A DNA stretch of 64,000 nt, taken from NCBI RefSeq assembly GCF_000308815.1, contig NZ_BAFX01000002.1, positions 34,016 through 98,015 of the forward strand, in the 5' to 3' direction. Position numbers and translations under genes: made by a program. The notes under the pieces were generated by a model, which ran no database searches, was not told the DNA's origin, and saw only the letters and a program-made list of their open reading frames with translations. Source of the stretch: Nocardia concava NBRC 100430 (GTDB lineage: Bacteria > Actinomycetota > Actinomycetes > Mycobacteriales > Mycobacteriaceae). Positions 1-7,969 of this stretch are shown piece by piece (the first letter of the stretch is position 1; the number at the start of each line of letters is the position of its first letter).

Positions 1-147
1 GAAATACTTGGCCAGGACCGGAAGATCGGCATTGTCGAACCACATCGCCACCGCGATGTACTGATGTTCGGCACTGAATTCGTTGCGGATCTGATCCTGC
101 AGCAGGGCCTGAAACTTGCTGCGCTTGGTCTGGGTTCGGGTGGACAT
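1..147 (-). CDS. bfrB: Ferritin (BfrB-like), N-terminal part only
   Basis: Only the first 49 codons are present; the gene continues past base 1. The peptide has the ferritin helix-A signature: a QDQIRNEF stretch followed by SAEHQY and a WFDNADLP segment. The Glu of NEF is the expected first ferroxidase-centre ligand. Ferritins of this type oxidise and store iron in a 24-subunit shell in the cytoplasm. An in-frame ATG at 171 would add eight residues. I chose 147 because the homology begins soon after it, but neither start has a convincing ribosome site. Two iron boxes lie upstream, matching the known IdeR control of mycobacterial bfrB. The neighbouring LCP and DUF2470 genes fit the mycobacterial Rv3839-Rv3841 order. 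Confidence 0.88.
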   Translation of the reverse strand, partial: MSTRTQTKRSKFQALLQDQIRNEFSAEHQYIAVAMWFDNADLPVLAKYF

Positions 148-194
148 GCGGAAGACATTAATCCTGGTCATACCGCGTGTCATCCAAGTGCAAC

Positions 195-233
195 CTTATT
201 GAGCACAGCCTAATTGAGGCAAGTATTGCCTAA
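195..233 (-). promoter_or_regulatory. Tandem IdeR/DtxR-like iron boxes upstream of ferritin
   Basis: Two adjacent 19-bp sites on the minus strand both begin with the IdeR half-site TTAGG. The first, TTAGGCAATACTTGCCTCA, occupies 233-215. The second, TTAGGCTGTGCTCAATAAG, occupies 213-195. Each matches about 11 of 19 positions of the IdeR consensus, and the first also has AGGCAA/TTGCCT dyad arms. In M. tuberculosis, tandem weak boxes let iron-loaded IdeR activate bfrB by displacing a nucleoid protein. I infer the same arrangement here from position and half-site sequence only. Confidence 0.6.
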
Positions 234-252
234 TTCCTGACCAACTTTCGAG

Positions 253-1710
253 CTAACTTCCGACGGTCGTGATCAAGTCCTGCGGCAGCTGTTGATCCTT
301 GGCCAGTGTCTCGAAGAACGCGCTCGCGCGGGTCTTGTCCCAGAGCAGCACATTGCCGCTGCCGGAGACATCCTCGAACCCGCCGATGGGCACCGTGGTG
401 GCGATCGGATCGCCGTTCAACGCCCGGCCCAGGCCGACCAGATTCCAGATGTGCGCGCCATCGTCGACCTTGAGCGCGCTGGTCAGATCCCGGATCAGCG
501 GCCAGGACCGGAACGGGTTGGCCAGGGTCGCCGGGCTGGCGGCCTTCTTCAGCAAGGCGCTCAGGAACTTTCGCTGATTGAGCATGCGATCCAGGTCGGC
601 GCGCGGGGTGGCGCGCGAGCGCACGAAGCCCAGCGCCTCCGGGCCGGTCAGGGTCTGGCAACCCGCGGGCAGGTCGATGCCGGCCAGCGGATCCTTCATG
701 GGCGTGTCCAGGCACATCTCGATACCGCCGACCGCGTCGACGATATTGGCGAACCCGCCGAATCCGATCTGCGCGTAATGGTCGATGCGCAGCCCGGTCG
801 CGCCCTCCACGGTCTTGACCAGCAGTTGCGGGCCGCCGCTGGCGAAGGCCGCGTTGAGCTTGTCCTTGCCGACGCCCGGAATGCTGACATAGGAGTCGCG
901 CGGCAGGCTGACCAGCGTCGGCCGCCCCGACTTGGGGATGTGCACCAGGATGATGGTGTCGGTGCGCTCGCCCTCGACATCGGAGGAGTCGCCGGTGGAC
1001 AGCTCCTGTTCCTGATCCTTGGACAGTCCGGAGCGGCTGTCGGATCCGACCAGAAGCCAATTCGTTCCGGGCGTGTCGCCGACCCGGCCCGAATAGTTCG
1101 CGAGCGCGTCGATCCGGGTGAGGTGGGTGTCCACGTAGATGGCCGCCGCGATCGGCAGCAGGATCAGCACCAGCAGCAGCGACAGGATCCAGCGGAACCA
1201 GTGCCGCTTCTTGCGCGGGCGGGAGCCGCGCGGCGGGCGGTCACCGCCACCGCCGCCCCGGCGCCGACCCGGAGGCAGCGGCGGCGGGGGAGTGCGGGGC
1301 GGTTCGTCGTGGAAGGGCTCCGGTTCCTGGGTGGGCGCGTAGCCCATGGCGGCGGCCGCCGGTTCCCGGACCGGTACTCGATTGCCTTGCGGCGGAACCC
1401 GGTTGCCCGGCGGCCGATTCGGCGGTACGGGTCGCCGAGGCGGCGGCGCGGCGTTCCGGGGCGGCGGAACCTGGGAATACGCCAGGGCCGGGCCGCCGGA
1501 TTCATTGCGTCGGATCACCTGGGTTGGTTCCACGCCGGGTCTCTCGCCGTTAACGGGAGAGCCGTCCATGGGCGGCCGGTGAGACGAAGATCTCTGCGGT
1601 TGCCCGGGATTCGCCATGGGTCGCTGCGGGTGCGCCGGGGGCTCACCGGGGCGTCCCGGCGGCGGCTCCCGGCGCATCCGTGCAAAGTGCTGGGGGTCGT
1701 CGCCGTTCAT
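253..1710 (-). CDS. LytR-CpsA-Psr (LCP) family cell-wall ligase
   Basis: 485-residue single-pass membrane protein. Residues 1-168 are a Pro/Arg/Gly-rich cytoplasmic tail ending in a basic stop-transfer patch (RPRKKRH). A transmembrane helix spans about 171-193, and an extracytoplasmic LCP domain about 215-400. LCP hallmarks seen are VGSDSR, RTDTIILVHI, LPRDSYV and a later RSRATPRADLDRMLNQ segment carrying the Arg/Asp residues that bind polyprenyl pyrophosphate. In mycolata, LCP proteins join arabinogalactan to peptidoglycan, which suits this envelope-rich window. It corresponds by position to Rv3840. The upstream open frame runs on without a start into the next gene. ATG 1710 (MNGDDPQHF) is the first plausible start but has no clear ribosome site, so an internal Met is possible. 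Confidence 0.88.
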   Translation of the reverse strand: MNGDDPQHFARMRREPPPGRPGEPPAHPQRPMANPGQPQRSSSHRPPMDGSPVNGERPGVEPTQVIRRNESGGPALAYSQVPPPRNAAPPPRRPVPPNRPPGNRVPPQGNRVPVREPAAAAMGYAPTQEPEPFHDEPPRTPPPPLPPGRRRGGGGGDRPPRGSRPRKKRHWFRWILSLLLVLILLPIAAAIYVDTHLTRIDALANYSGRVGDTPGTNWLLVGSDSRSGLSKDQEQELSTGDSSDVEGERTDTIILVHIPKSGRPTLVSLPRDSYVSIPGVGKDKLNAAFASGGPQLLVKTVEGATGLRIDHYAQIGFGGFANIVDAVGGIEMCLDTPMKDPLAGIDLPAGCQTLTGPEALGFVRSRATPRADLDRMLNQRKFLSALLKKAASPATLANPFRSWPLIRDLTSALKVDDGAHIWNLVGLGRALNGDPIATTVPIGGFEDVSGSGNVLLWDKTRASAFFETLAKDQQLPQDLITTVGS

Positions 1711-1760
1711 CAAGGGAAACAGTACCGACCGCAGCGTCCGCGTGGCTCGTTCCGATTGGA

Positions 1761-2555
1761 TTACGGCAGCCAGGAGACGTGTCCGCGCAGGAAGGTGTAG
1801 CCGATGTAGGCGATCGTGTCGATGAGCGCGTGCGCCAGCAGCAGCGGCCAGATCCGGTTGGTGCGCTGCCAGAACCGGCCGAAGATCAACCCCATCACCA
1901 GGTTTCCGAGCCCGCCGCCCAGACCCTGGTAGAGGTGATAGCTGCCACGCAGCAGCGCCGAGGCCAGCAGCGAGCGATTCTCGGTCCAGCCCAGCGCCCG
2001 CAGCCGGGTGATGAGATAGGCGACGACCAGGATCTCCTCCGCCGCCGAGTTGGCCCACGCGGACAGCACCAGCACCGGTAGTCGCCACCAGTGCTGCAGC
2101 GAAGCCGGCACGATGGTGACGCTGACCCCCAGCGCGTGGGCGACCAAATACAGTCCGAGCCCGGGGATTCCGATCACCGCGGCGAGCACCAGGCCCGGCA
2201 GCACGTCGGCGCGCCACCGCAGCCGCCGCACCAGCCCGATCGCCGCGGGCCCGATCCCGCTGCGCCACAACAGATACAGCCCCAGCGCCGCCCATCCGAG
2301 CAGCCGGGCCACACCCAGCAGCTGGAACAGCAGGTCGATGGTCGACTGCGCGGCCCGCGAGGGGTTCAGCGCGACCGTCTGCCCGCCCACGCCGCCGGGC
2401 GAGAGCGCGCTCTCCAGCAGGGACAGCGCGGCATTGGCCCCGCTCAGCCCGAAGGTGACGACCAGCACCACCGCGATCTCGAGTTTGATCGCCCGTCGTC
2501 CCCGCTCGGACGATTCGGGCGCGGGCCACACGGGCGCGGGATCAGCCGAAACCAT
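1761..2555 (-). CDS. CPBP-family intramembrane metalloprotease
   Basis: 264-residue polytopic membrane protein. It carries the CPBP (Abi/CAAX protease-like) motifs: a di-glutamate motif AAEEILVVAYLITR, a central RGSYHLYQG histidine motif and a C-terminal LLLAHALID. These residues are the expected metal ligands of the intramembrane active site. Family roles range from prenyl-protein processing to bacteriocin self-immunity; nothing here selects between them. The start is ATG 2555 (MVSADPAPV), with a weak ribosome site. It lies between the LCP gene and the DUF2470 gene in the same orientation. As far as I recall it is not part of the corresponding mycobacterial cluster, so it may be an insertion specific to this lineage. 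Confidence 0.8.
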   Translation of the reverse strand: MVSADPAPVWPAPESSERGRRAIKLEIAVVLVVTFGLSGANAALSLLESALSPGGVGGQTVALNPSRAAQSTIDLLFQLLGVARLLGWAALGLYLLWRSGIGPAAIGLVRRLRWRADVLPGLVLAAVIGIPGLGLYLVAHALGVSVTIVPASLQHWWRLPVLVLSAWANSAAEEILVVAYLITRLRALGWTENRSLLASALLRGSYHLYQGLGGGLGNLVMGLIFGRFWQRTNRIWPLLLAHALIDTIAYIGYTFLRGHVSWLP

Positions 2556-2589
2556 GCCCGCCAATCTAGGCGGGGCGTGCGGAGATTCG

Positions 2590-3360
2590 TCAGATGCGGT
2601 GCACGCCACCGCGGAAGGGATTGCCCGCCAGGGCGTGCACGGCGCGGCTGAGGGATTCGAGGTCGTCGGCGGGGTGCTCGAAGGGGATGCGGACGTCGTG
2701 GTCGGCGTCGATGGCCTCGACCCGGAGGGTGACGCCGTAGCGGTCGATGGCCAGCGGATGGATGAGCGCGCCGCGGCGCAGCGCGTGCGGCAGGCGGCGG
2801 GCCAGCCGGTCCACCACGTCGGCGTGGTCGGCCTGAAGGTGTTGCAGCCAGCCCGCTTCCATGGCGCAGAACGGGTCGGGCCGGGCGTCGCGCAGCCGGT
2901 CACGGTCGACCGCGTCGGCCCCGGAGGTGTCGGCGACCACCGCGGAGTCGATGACCAGGCGCAGCAGGGTCGCGGTGTGGCCGACGTCGAGCAGCGCCGG
3001 GTGCGGGTGGTCCGCGGCGACCGCGCCGGCCAGTGCGCGCTGGGCGTGTGAGGGGACGGTGTGTGCCCAGCCGCGCAGCCAGACCAGGGCGCGGACGCGT
3101 TCGCGCAGGTTCAGCGGGGCCTGGTCGGTGAGTTCCAGCACCGCGGGGGATCCGTTGGTGCCGCAGCCGAGGACGAGTCCGGCAGCGGTGGAGTTCATCG
3201 GCACCGCGACCACGATGTCGCCGCACTGCCGCAGCAGATGCACCGAGGTGGGCACGGGGTCGAGGCCGGGCAGCGCCAGCATCGCGCTCTCGGCGTGCGC
3301 GCAGGCGCTGTGCACGCGTTCGGCGGTTGTGGGTGCGACGACCTGGGCCGCGGGTGGCAT
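2590..3360 (-). CDS. DUF2470-domain protein, iron-regulated (Rv3839-like)
   Basis: 256-residue soluble protein. The C-terminal ~85 residues match DUF2470: MEAGWLQHLQADHADVV, then IDRYGVTLRVEAID, then VRIPFEHPADDLESL. This domain also occurs at the C-terminus of haem-iron utilisation proteins of the split-barrel FMN type (HugZ/HutZ). The N-terminal part is compatible with that fold but weaker. Start ATG 3360 is preceded by GGAGG five bases upstream, which is decisive over a GTG two codons earlier. A near-consensus IdeR box lies directly upstream. The M. tuberculosis counterpart Rv3839 belongs to the IdeR-repressed regulon, so expression under iron starvation and a role in haem-iron handling are reasonable inferences. 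Catalytic activity cannot be judged. Confidence 0.78.
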   Translation of the reverse strand: MPPAAQVVAPTTAERVHSACAHAESAMLALPGLDPVPTSVHLLRQCGDIVVAVPMNSTAAGLVLGCGTNGSPAVLELTDQAPLNLRERVRALVWLRGWAHTVPSHAQRALAGAVAADHPHPALLDVGHTATLLRLVIDSAVVADTSGADAVDRDRLRDARPDPFCAMEAGWLQHLQADHADVVDRLARRLPHALRRGALIHPLAIDRYGVTLRVEAIDADHDVRIPFEHPADDLESLSRAVHALAGNPFRGGVHRI

Positions 3361-3380
3361 ACACACCTCCGGAATTGGAA

Positions 3381-3399
3381 TTAGGTAAACCTAAGCTAA
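3381..3399 (-). promoter_or_regulatory. IdeR/DtxR iron box
   Basis: TTAGGTAAACCTAAGCTAA matches 16 of 19 positions of the IdeR consensus. It sits about 20 bases upstream of the DUF2470 start codon, where bound IdeR would overlap the promoter and repress. It lies in the divergent gap shared with the small gene at 3475, which could also be affected. Confidence 0.85.
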
Positions 3400-3474
3400 G
3401 TGACGGGGATCGCTTGCGCAAGCGCTACGCGGGTGCCGGTCGGGAGCCGCCGCGCCGATCGCTACCGTGAAGGC

Positions 3475-3894
3475 GTGCCGCACGATTCGTCCCCCGCGCC
3501 CGAGCCGGTCGCGCTCACCCTGTCCGTTCCGCCGCGCCCGGCGCGCGGCCTCGCCGAGGGCCTGGTCCGCCCGGCCACCGCCGATCCGGGGGTCGAGGTG
3601 CTGGACATGGGCATCGACGACGAGGCCATTTCCGAGTTCCTGGTGCGAATCGTGCACGGCGACAGCGGTTTCGTGGCCCGCGCCGAGTCCGGTGACCGTG
3701 CCCTGGCCGCGATCGCCGCGACCGTCGCCGCGCTGATCGGCGACGACATCCGGGCCGCGCTCGCCACCCCGGATCTCGCGTTCCTCACCGGTCTGAAGCC
3801 GCCCGCGGTCGAGGCCTTCCGAGATGTGCTGCTGGCCATCGAAACCCAGGACCCCGCGGCGATCACCGCGGCGCTGGCGGTGCTCGGCGGTTGA
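3475..3894 (+). CDS. Conserved small protein of unknown function
   Basis: 139-residue protein starting at GTG 3475 (VPHDSSPAP). The start lies close behind a TACCGT -10-like element, suggesting a leaderless message. No signal peptide or membrane segment is visible. The C-terminal half is Ala-rich and probably helical (ALAAIAATVAALIGDD, FRDVLLAIE). I do not recognise the family. It is transcribed divergently from the iron-boxed DUF2470 gene and lies 81 bases before pheA. Coding potential rests on high third-position GC and a clean start and stop. It could be longer at the N-terminus. Confidence 0.6.
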   Translation: MPHDSSPAPEPVALTLSVPPRPARGLAEGLVRPATADPGVEVLDMGIDDEAISEFLVRIVHGDSGFVARAESGDRALAAIAATVAALIGDDIRAALATPDLAFLTGLKPPAVEAFRDVLLAIETQDPAAITAALAVLGG

Positions 3895-3975
3895 TCGCCC
3901 GGTCGGGGGCGCGAAGTTACCCGGGAGTTGGCCAAAGCGGGGGGTGACCGCGCGCACGCAAGTAATGTCGTAATC

Positions 3976-4893
3976 GTGCCGCGCATCGCCTACATGGGGC
4001 CGTCGGGAACGTTCACTGAGATGGCCCTCGCCAAGCTGGAGCCCACCGGAGTATTCGATGGGCCGGTCGAGCGTGTCCCGGCCCCGAGCCAGGGCGCGGC
4101 CATCGAACTGGTGCGTGCCGGTAAGGCCGAGGGCGCGGTGGTGCCGATCGAGAGCTCGGTCGAGGGCTCGATCGCGCCGACCCTGGACGCGCTGGCCATC
4201 GGCCCGCGGCTGCAGATCGTGGCCGAGACCGATCTGGATGTGGCCTTCACGATCGTGGGCCGCCCCGGCATCGCGCTCGAGGAGGTCCGGCGCATCGCGG
4301 CGTATCCGATCGCGGCCGCGCAGGTGCGCATGTGGCTGGCGGTCAACATGCCGCTGGCCGAGATGTACACCTCGACCTCGAACGCCGCCGCCGCGGAGGA
4401 TGTCGTGGCCGGGCATGCCGAGGCCGCCGTCTCCACCTCGCTGGCGGGGCAGCGCCTCGGTCTGGCCACCCTGGCCGACGGCGTGGCCGACGTGGATCAG
4501 GCGGTGACCCGGTTCGTGCTGGTCACCACGCCGGGCCCCGCGCCCGCCCGCACCGGGACCGACCGCACCTCCATCGTGCTCGAGCTCGCCAACGAGCCCG
4601 GCTCGCTCATGCGCGCCTTCGCCGAATTCGCCACCCGCGGTATCGATCTCACCCGCATCGAGTCCCGCCCGACCCGAACCGGCATGGGCACCTACCGTTT
4701 CTACCTGGACTGCGTCGGACACGTCGACGACACCGCGGTGGCCGAGGCCCTGAAGGCATTGCACCGCACCGCCGCCCGGATCCGCTTCCTCGGTTCCTGG
4801 CCGGCGACCTCGGCCACCGGAACACCGCCGCCGCCGGACGCACCCGCCGCGGCCTGGCTGGCCGATCTGAAGAAGGGGGTGGCCGACCTGTGA
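3976..4893 (+). CDS. pheA: Prephenate dehydratase
   Basis: 305 residues. The enzyme converts prephenate to phenylpyruvate in phenylalanine synthesis, in the cytoplasm. The N-terminal catalytic domain shows YMGPSGTFTE near the start, the PIESSVEG segment and the TRF motif (AVTRFVLV) near residue 175. The C-terminal ACT domain (about 195-275) has NEPGSL and the ESRPTRT motif that binds phenylalanine for feedback inhibition. Start GTG 3976 (VPRIAYMGPS) aligns with the family N-terminus and follows a TAATGT -10-like element, suggesting a leaderless transcript. The longer frame from 3928 has no homology upstream. Its stop overlaps the next gene's GTG, implying translational coupling. The order matches Rv3838c-Rv3837c. 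Confidence 0.95.
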   Translation: MPRIAYMGPSGTFTEMALAKLEPTGVFDGPVERVPAPSQGAAIELVRAGKAEGAVVPIESSVEGSIAPTLDALAIGPRLQIVAETDLDVAFTIVGRPGIALEEVRRIAAYPIAAAQVRMWLAVNMPLAEMYTSTSNAAAAEDVVAGHAEAAVSTSLAGQRLGLATLADGVADVDQAVTRFVLVTTPGPAPARTGTDRTSIVLELANEPGSLMRAFAEFATRGIDLTRIESRPTRTGMGTYRFYLDCVGHVDDTAVAEALKALHRTAARIRFLGSWPATSATGTPPPPDAPAAAWLADLKKGVADL

Positions 4894-5552
4894 CCGGCAA
4901 ACTCATCCTGGTCCGGCACGGCGAGACCGAAGGCAATGTCGCCAAGATCCTGGACACGCGCCTACCGGGCCTGCCGCTCACCGAACGCGGTGCGGCGCAG
5001 GCGAAGACCTTCGGCGCGAACCTGATCGCGCCCCCGCGGAAGTTGTTCTCCTCGGCGGCGCTACGTGCGAGACAGACGGGCGGCTATATCGAGGCCGCCA
5101 CCGGCACGCCGCTCGAGGTGCTCGAGGACCTGCAGGAGGTCCAGCTCGGCGATCTCGAGGGCCTGAACACCAAGGCCGCGCACGAGGAATTCCAGAAGGT
5201 CTATCACGCATGGCATTTCGGTGAACTGAACCTGCGCGTGCCGGGCGGGGAATCGGGCGAGGACGTGCTCGCCCGCTACATCCCCGCGCTGCGCCGCATT
5301 CGCGACGAGTACCTGACCGATCCGGATGCCGGTGATGTCATCCTGGTCAGCCACGGCGCCGCCATGCGCCTGGTGTCGCGTGAACTGACCGGTGTGCCAA
5401 GGCTTTTCGCGGCCAACAATCACTTGGACAATACCGAGACCATCGAGTTGCTGCCGTTCGAGAACGATCTCTGGGAGTGCACCCGCTGGGGTCGCTATCT
5501 CCCGCCCTTCGCCGGTGAGATCGAGCCAACCGGCGACGACCCCATGGGCTGA
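4890..5552 (+). CDS. Histidine phosphatase / phosphoglycerate-mutase family protein
   Basis: 220 residues. The N-terminal motif LVRHGETEGN supplies the phospho-accepting His and catalytic Arg. ARQTGGYIE, the acidic LEDLQEVQLGDLEG segment and the second catalytic His in VILVSHGAAMRLV complete the histidine phosphatase active site. Start GTG 4890 overlaps the pheA stop (GTGA), so the two are co-translated. It corresponds to Rv3837c, annotated as a second phosphoglycerate mutase. The family also contains broad-specificity phosphatases, and the true substrate cannot be read from the sequence. Confidence 0.9.
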   Translation: MTGKLILVRHGETEGNVAKILDTRLPGLPLTERGAAQAKTFGANLIAPPRKLFSSAALRARQTGGYIEAATGTPLEVLEDLQEVQLGDLEGLNTKAAHEEFQKVYHAWHFGELNLRVPGGESGEDVLARYIPALRRIRDEYLTDPDAGDVILVSHGAAMRLVSRELTGVPRLFAANNHLDNTETIELLPFENDLWECTRWGRYLPPFAGEIEPTGDDPMG

Positions 5553-6371
5553 TCAGGAATTCGGGAATTCCGTTCGCTGCGGCAGGGATTCGAACAGGTG
5601 CTGCAGGGCCGAACGGAAGCGGGCCGGGGTGCCGCTCGCGAACGACGTCCACCTGGTGCCGTCGTCGGCGCGGGTGGTGATGGCCAGGAAGCGGCCGTGC
5701 CGGGTGTTGTACACGGCGATATGGTTGTCGGCGACGTCGCGGGAGCCGTCCCCGTAGAGCACGCCGACGATCTCCGCGTGCGAATCCACCTGCACCAGAG
5801 CGGAGGCGATGGCCTGCGCGTCGCGGGCCGGACTGCACACCTTGGTCAGCCGCGCGGCCGTGGTCGCGGCATCGCCCGCATCGTCGAAGATCGGGACCAG
5901 ATCCTCGGTGGGCGCGTTCATTCCGGCCAGTTCCAGCGGTTCGGCCGGACCCAGCGCGGCCAGCACGGTGCCCGCGAGGTCATGGCTCGCCTCGTCGATC
6001 ACATAGGAGGCCGGGCCGCGCAGCGCCACCACTTCGAAGTCGTCGCCCTTGGCCAGGCAGAACCGGTTGACCTGGCCCCCGACATACCAGCGCACGGCCA
6101 GCACCCAGTGCGGCCGGTAGAGCACCCGAAGCCGTTCGGCCAGTTCCGGATGCACCTGATCGTCGGTGAGCAGTTCGCGTTCGGTCAGCGCCGTCGCCGC
6201 GGCGGCCATGGCGGCGTCGTGCTCGGCGGCAGTGTCGTAGCGGCCCATGGCATTCAACACGGTGGGCAGCTCGTCGATCTCCAATGTCTCCTGGAGATAC
6301 TGCATTTCGTCCAGCGACAGCGTCACCGAACGCAGCAGCGAGGGCCCGCGCCCCGCGCCGAGGACGGTCAC
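5553..6371 (-). CDS. ESX secretion-associated chaperone, EspG family
   Basis: 272 residues. The sequence matches EspG proteins, cytosolic chaperones that bind the tip of the PE-PPE heterodimer and deliver it to a type VII secretion machine. Recognisable blocks are VTLSLDEMQYLQETL at the N-terminus, a central GDDFEVVALRGPASYVIDEASHDL and a C-terminal DVADNHIAVYNTRHGRFLAITT. The GTG start at 6371 overlaps the stop of the upstream PPE gene by four bases. PE, PPE and EspG therefore form one coupled minus-strand unit. No EccB, EccC, EccD or EsxAB gene is present in the window, so it must serve a machine encoded elsewhere. Confidence 0.85.
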   Translation of the reverse strand: MTVLGAGRGPSLLRSVTLSLDEMQYLQETLEIDELPTVLNAMGRYDTAAEHDAAMAAAATALTERELLTDDQVHPELAERLRVLYRPHWVLAVRWYVGGQVNRFCLAKGDDFEVVALRGPASYVIDEASHDLAGTVLAALGPAEPLELAGMNAPTEDLVPIFDDAGDAATTAARLTKVCSPARDAQAIASALVQVDSHAEIVGVLYGDGSRDVADNHIAVYNTRHGRFLAITTRADDGTRWTSFASGTPARFRSALQHLFESLPQRTEFPNS

Positions 6372-7561
6372 CGGTCGGCCAGCGGATCGCCGCCGATGAC
6401 GGCGGGTGCGATGACCCGGCCGTCCGCGAACACCTCGGCCGAGAGGCCGTAATCGGCGCCGCGATGGGTCTCCTCCTCGTCGCTGCCCTGGCTGCCGAGC
6501 AGCGGGCTGGTGCCCGAGGAGCGGACCGGGCTGGTGGAGGCGGGAGCGGTGGCCACGGTCACCGGTTCGGCCACGGGTGCGACGGGAGCCGTTGCGCCAC
6601 CGGCGTTTCCGACACTTCCGAGACCCGCGCCCCAGCCGTCCGGCAGCCGCAGCGTGCCGCCGCCATTGCCGATGTTCACGGAGGTGCCGACGCCGTTGTA
6701 GGACACGGCCTGGGTGGCCAGCGCCGCACCGCCCGCGCCGAAGGCCGCGGCGCCCGCGCCCGCCGCCACCGGCATGCCCGCACCGGACAGGGCCGGAGCC
6801 TGGGTGACCGCGTTCGCGATGGCCGTAACCGCCGTGCTCGCAACGTTTCCCGCACTGGAGACACCGCTGGTGACCACGGTCCCCGCCACCTGCGCGACCT
6901 GCGAGAGGGCACTGGTGACGGCCGGGTTCTGGGCGAGTGCCGCGGCCGCGCCGAGCGCCGCCTGAATCGGATCGCTGCTGTTGCCGAAGGCGTCGCCGCC
7001 CGCGTTGGCCGACCCCGCGCCCATGGCGATGGCGGGCGGCATGAGGAACTGGCCGGGCGTCATCACCATCAAACTCGTTGCGGCCTCATAGGTTTCCATC
7101 ACCAGGGCGGCCCGGATGTCGAGCGCGACCTTGGCGGCCTCGGCCGCCTCCGCGGTGCCGTTGAGCGCGCCGCCGGTGGAGTAGGCCGCCACGCGCGCGG
7201 CGTCGACGGCCGCGATCTCGGGCAGGCTCGGCATGGCGATCGACGCCACGGTGTAGGCGGTGGCGTTGGCGGCGGCCTTGCCCGCCATCACGCCGGCCAT
7301 GACGGCCTGTTGTTCGGCCCAGCCGGTGAAGACGCCGAGGCGGGCCAGCACATTGAGACCGTTCAGGCCCTCGAGCCCGACGCCGATCTCGGCCATCACC
7401 CGCGCGACCGTGGTGGTGGCGTCGACCCAGGAGGCGGTGAGCGCGCTCCAGGCGGTGTTGGCGGCCATCAGCGGAATGGCGTGCGTGCCGGCATTGAGCG
7501 AGACGGAATTCAGTTCGGCCATGCGGGGCAGCCAGAACACCCCGGTGATTCCCAGCGTCAT
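6368..7561 (-). CDS. PPE family protein
   Basis: 397 residues. The first ~170 residues form an Ala-rich helical PPE domain: GVFWLPRMAELNS, LMAANTAWSALTASW, GWAEQQAVMAG and PSLPEIAAVDAARVA. The Pro-Pro-Glu signature itself is degenerate here (LPRM), as I recall for PPE relatives outside Mycobacterium. The rest is low-complexity Ala/Gly/Val-rich and ends in an acidic tail containing DEEETHRG. Start ATG 7561 has an AAGGGGAA ribosome site. PE lies 15 bases upstream and EspG overlaps the 3' end. The protein is expected to dimerise with the PE partner and leave the cell by type VII secretion; its function outside is unknown. Confidence 0.85.
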   Translation of the reverse strand: MTLGITGVFWLPRMAELNSVSLNAGTHAIPLMAANTAWSALTASWVDATTTVARVMAEIGVGLEGLNGLNVLARLGVFTGWAEQQAVMAGVMAGKAAANATAYTVASIAMPSLPEIAAVDAARVAAYSTGGALNGTAEAAEAAKVALDIRAALVMETYEAATSLMVMTPGQFLMPPAIAMGAGSANAGGDAFGNSSDPIQAALGAAAALAQNPAVTSALSQVAQVAGTVVTSGVSSAGNVASTAVTAIANAVTQAPALSGAGMPVAAGAGAAAFGAGGAALATQAVSYNGVGTSVNIGNGGGTLRLPDGWGAGLGSVGNAGGATAPVAPVAEPVTVATAPASTSPVRSSGTSPLLGSQGSDEEETHRGADYGLSAEVFADGRVIAPAVIGGDPLADR

Positions 7562-7576
7562 GCGTGCGTTCCCCTT

Positions 7577-7888
7577 CTACACCTGGATGGCGGCGATACC
7601 GGCGGCGCGCAAGGCGTCCTGGGCCAGGTATTGCGCCAGCTGGCTGCGCAGGGTGGCGGCGGCGTGATGCAGCTCGAGAATGCCCTGGGCGACGGAGTGG
7701 TCGTGGGTGAAGGCCGCGTTGTTGAAATGCGCTGCGGCCAGGAAGGACACCTCTTCGGTGCCGGAGGGGAGCACGTGGGTCGCCGCGGCGGTCGCGCTCG
7801 CGGCGGCGGCCAGGCGTTCGGCGAGCAGGTCGAGTTCGAGGGCGGCCGCGAGGATCACCTCGGGCTGCACCAGGACATGGCCAACCAT
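7577..7888 (-). CDS. PE family protein with YxxxD export signal
   Basis: 103 residues, the length of a bare PE domain. Visible features are the QPE motif at residues 8-10, two Ala-rich helices separated by a turn around THVLPSGTEEVS, and the type VII secretion signal YLAQD (Tyr87-Asp91) near the C-terminus. PE proteins pair with PPE proteins through a helical bundle and carry the export signal for both. The ATG at 7888 follows an AGAAGGGAG ribosome site. First gene of the PE-PPE-EspG unit. Confidence 0.85.
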   Translation of the reverse strand: MVGHVLVQPEVILAAALELDLLAERLAAAASATAAATHVLPSGTEEVSFLAAAHFNNAAFTHDHSVAQGILELHHAAATLRSQLAQYLAQDALRAAGIAAIQV

Positions 7889-7969
7889 TGATCGGGCTCC
7901 CTTCTACGTTCCACCCCGGTTATGAAGATTGGACGCAGAGGTTTGCTGATCGGTTCCCAGCGCCGCTGT

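Noticed and set aside
253..2529. One long 758-codon minus-strand protein fused to the LCP domain
   Set aside because: The N-terminal ~270 codons are a shadow of the CPBP protease gene in another frame. The LCP protein reads sensibly from ATG 1710.
5553..7888. A full ESX type VII secretion locus
   Set aside because: No EccB, EccC, EccD, MycP or EsxAB gene is present. Only PE, PPE and EspG can be supported.
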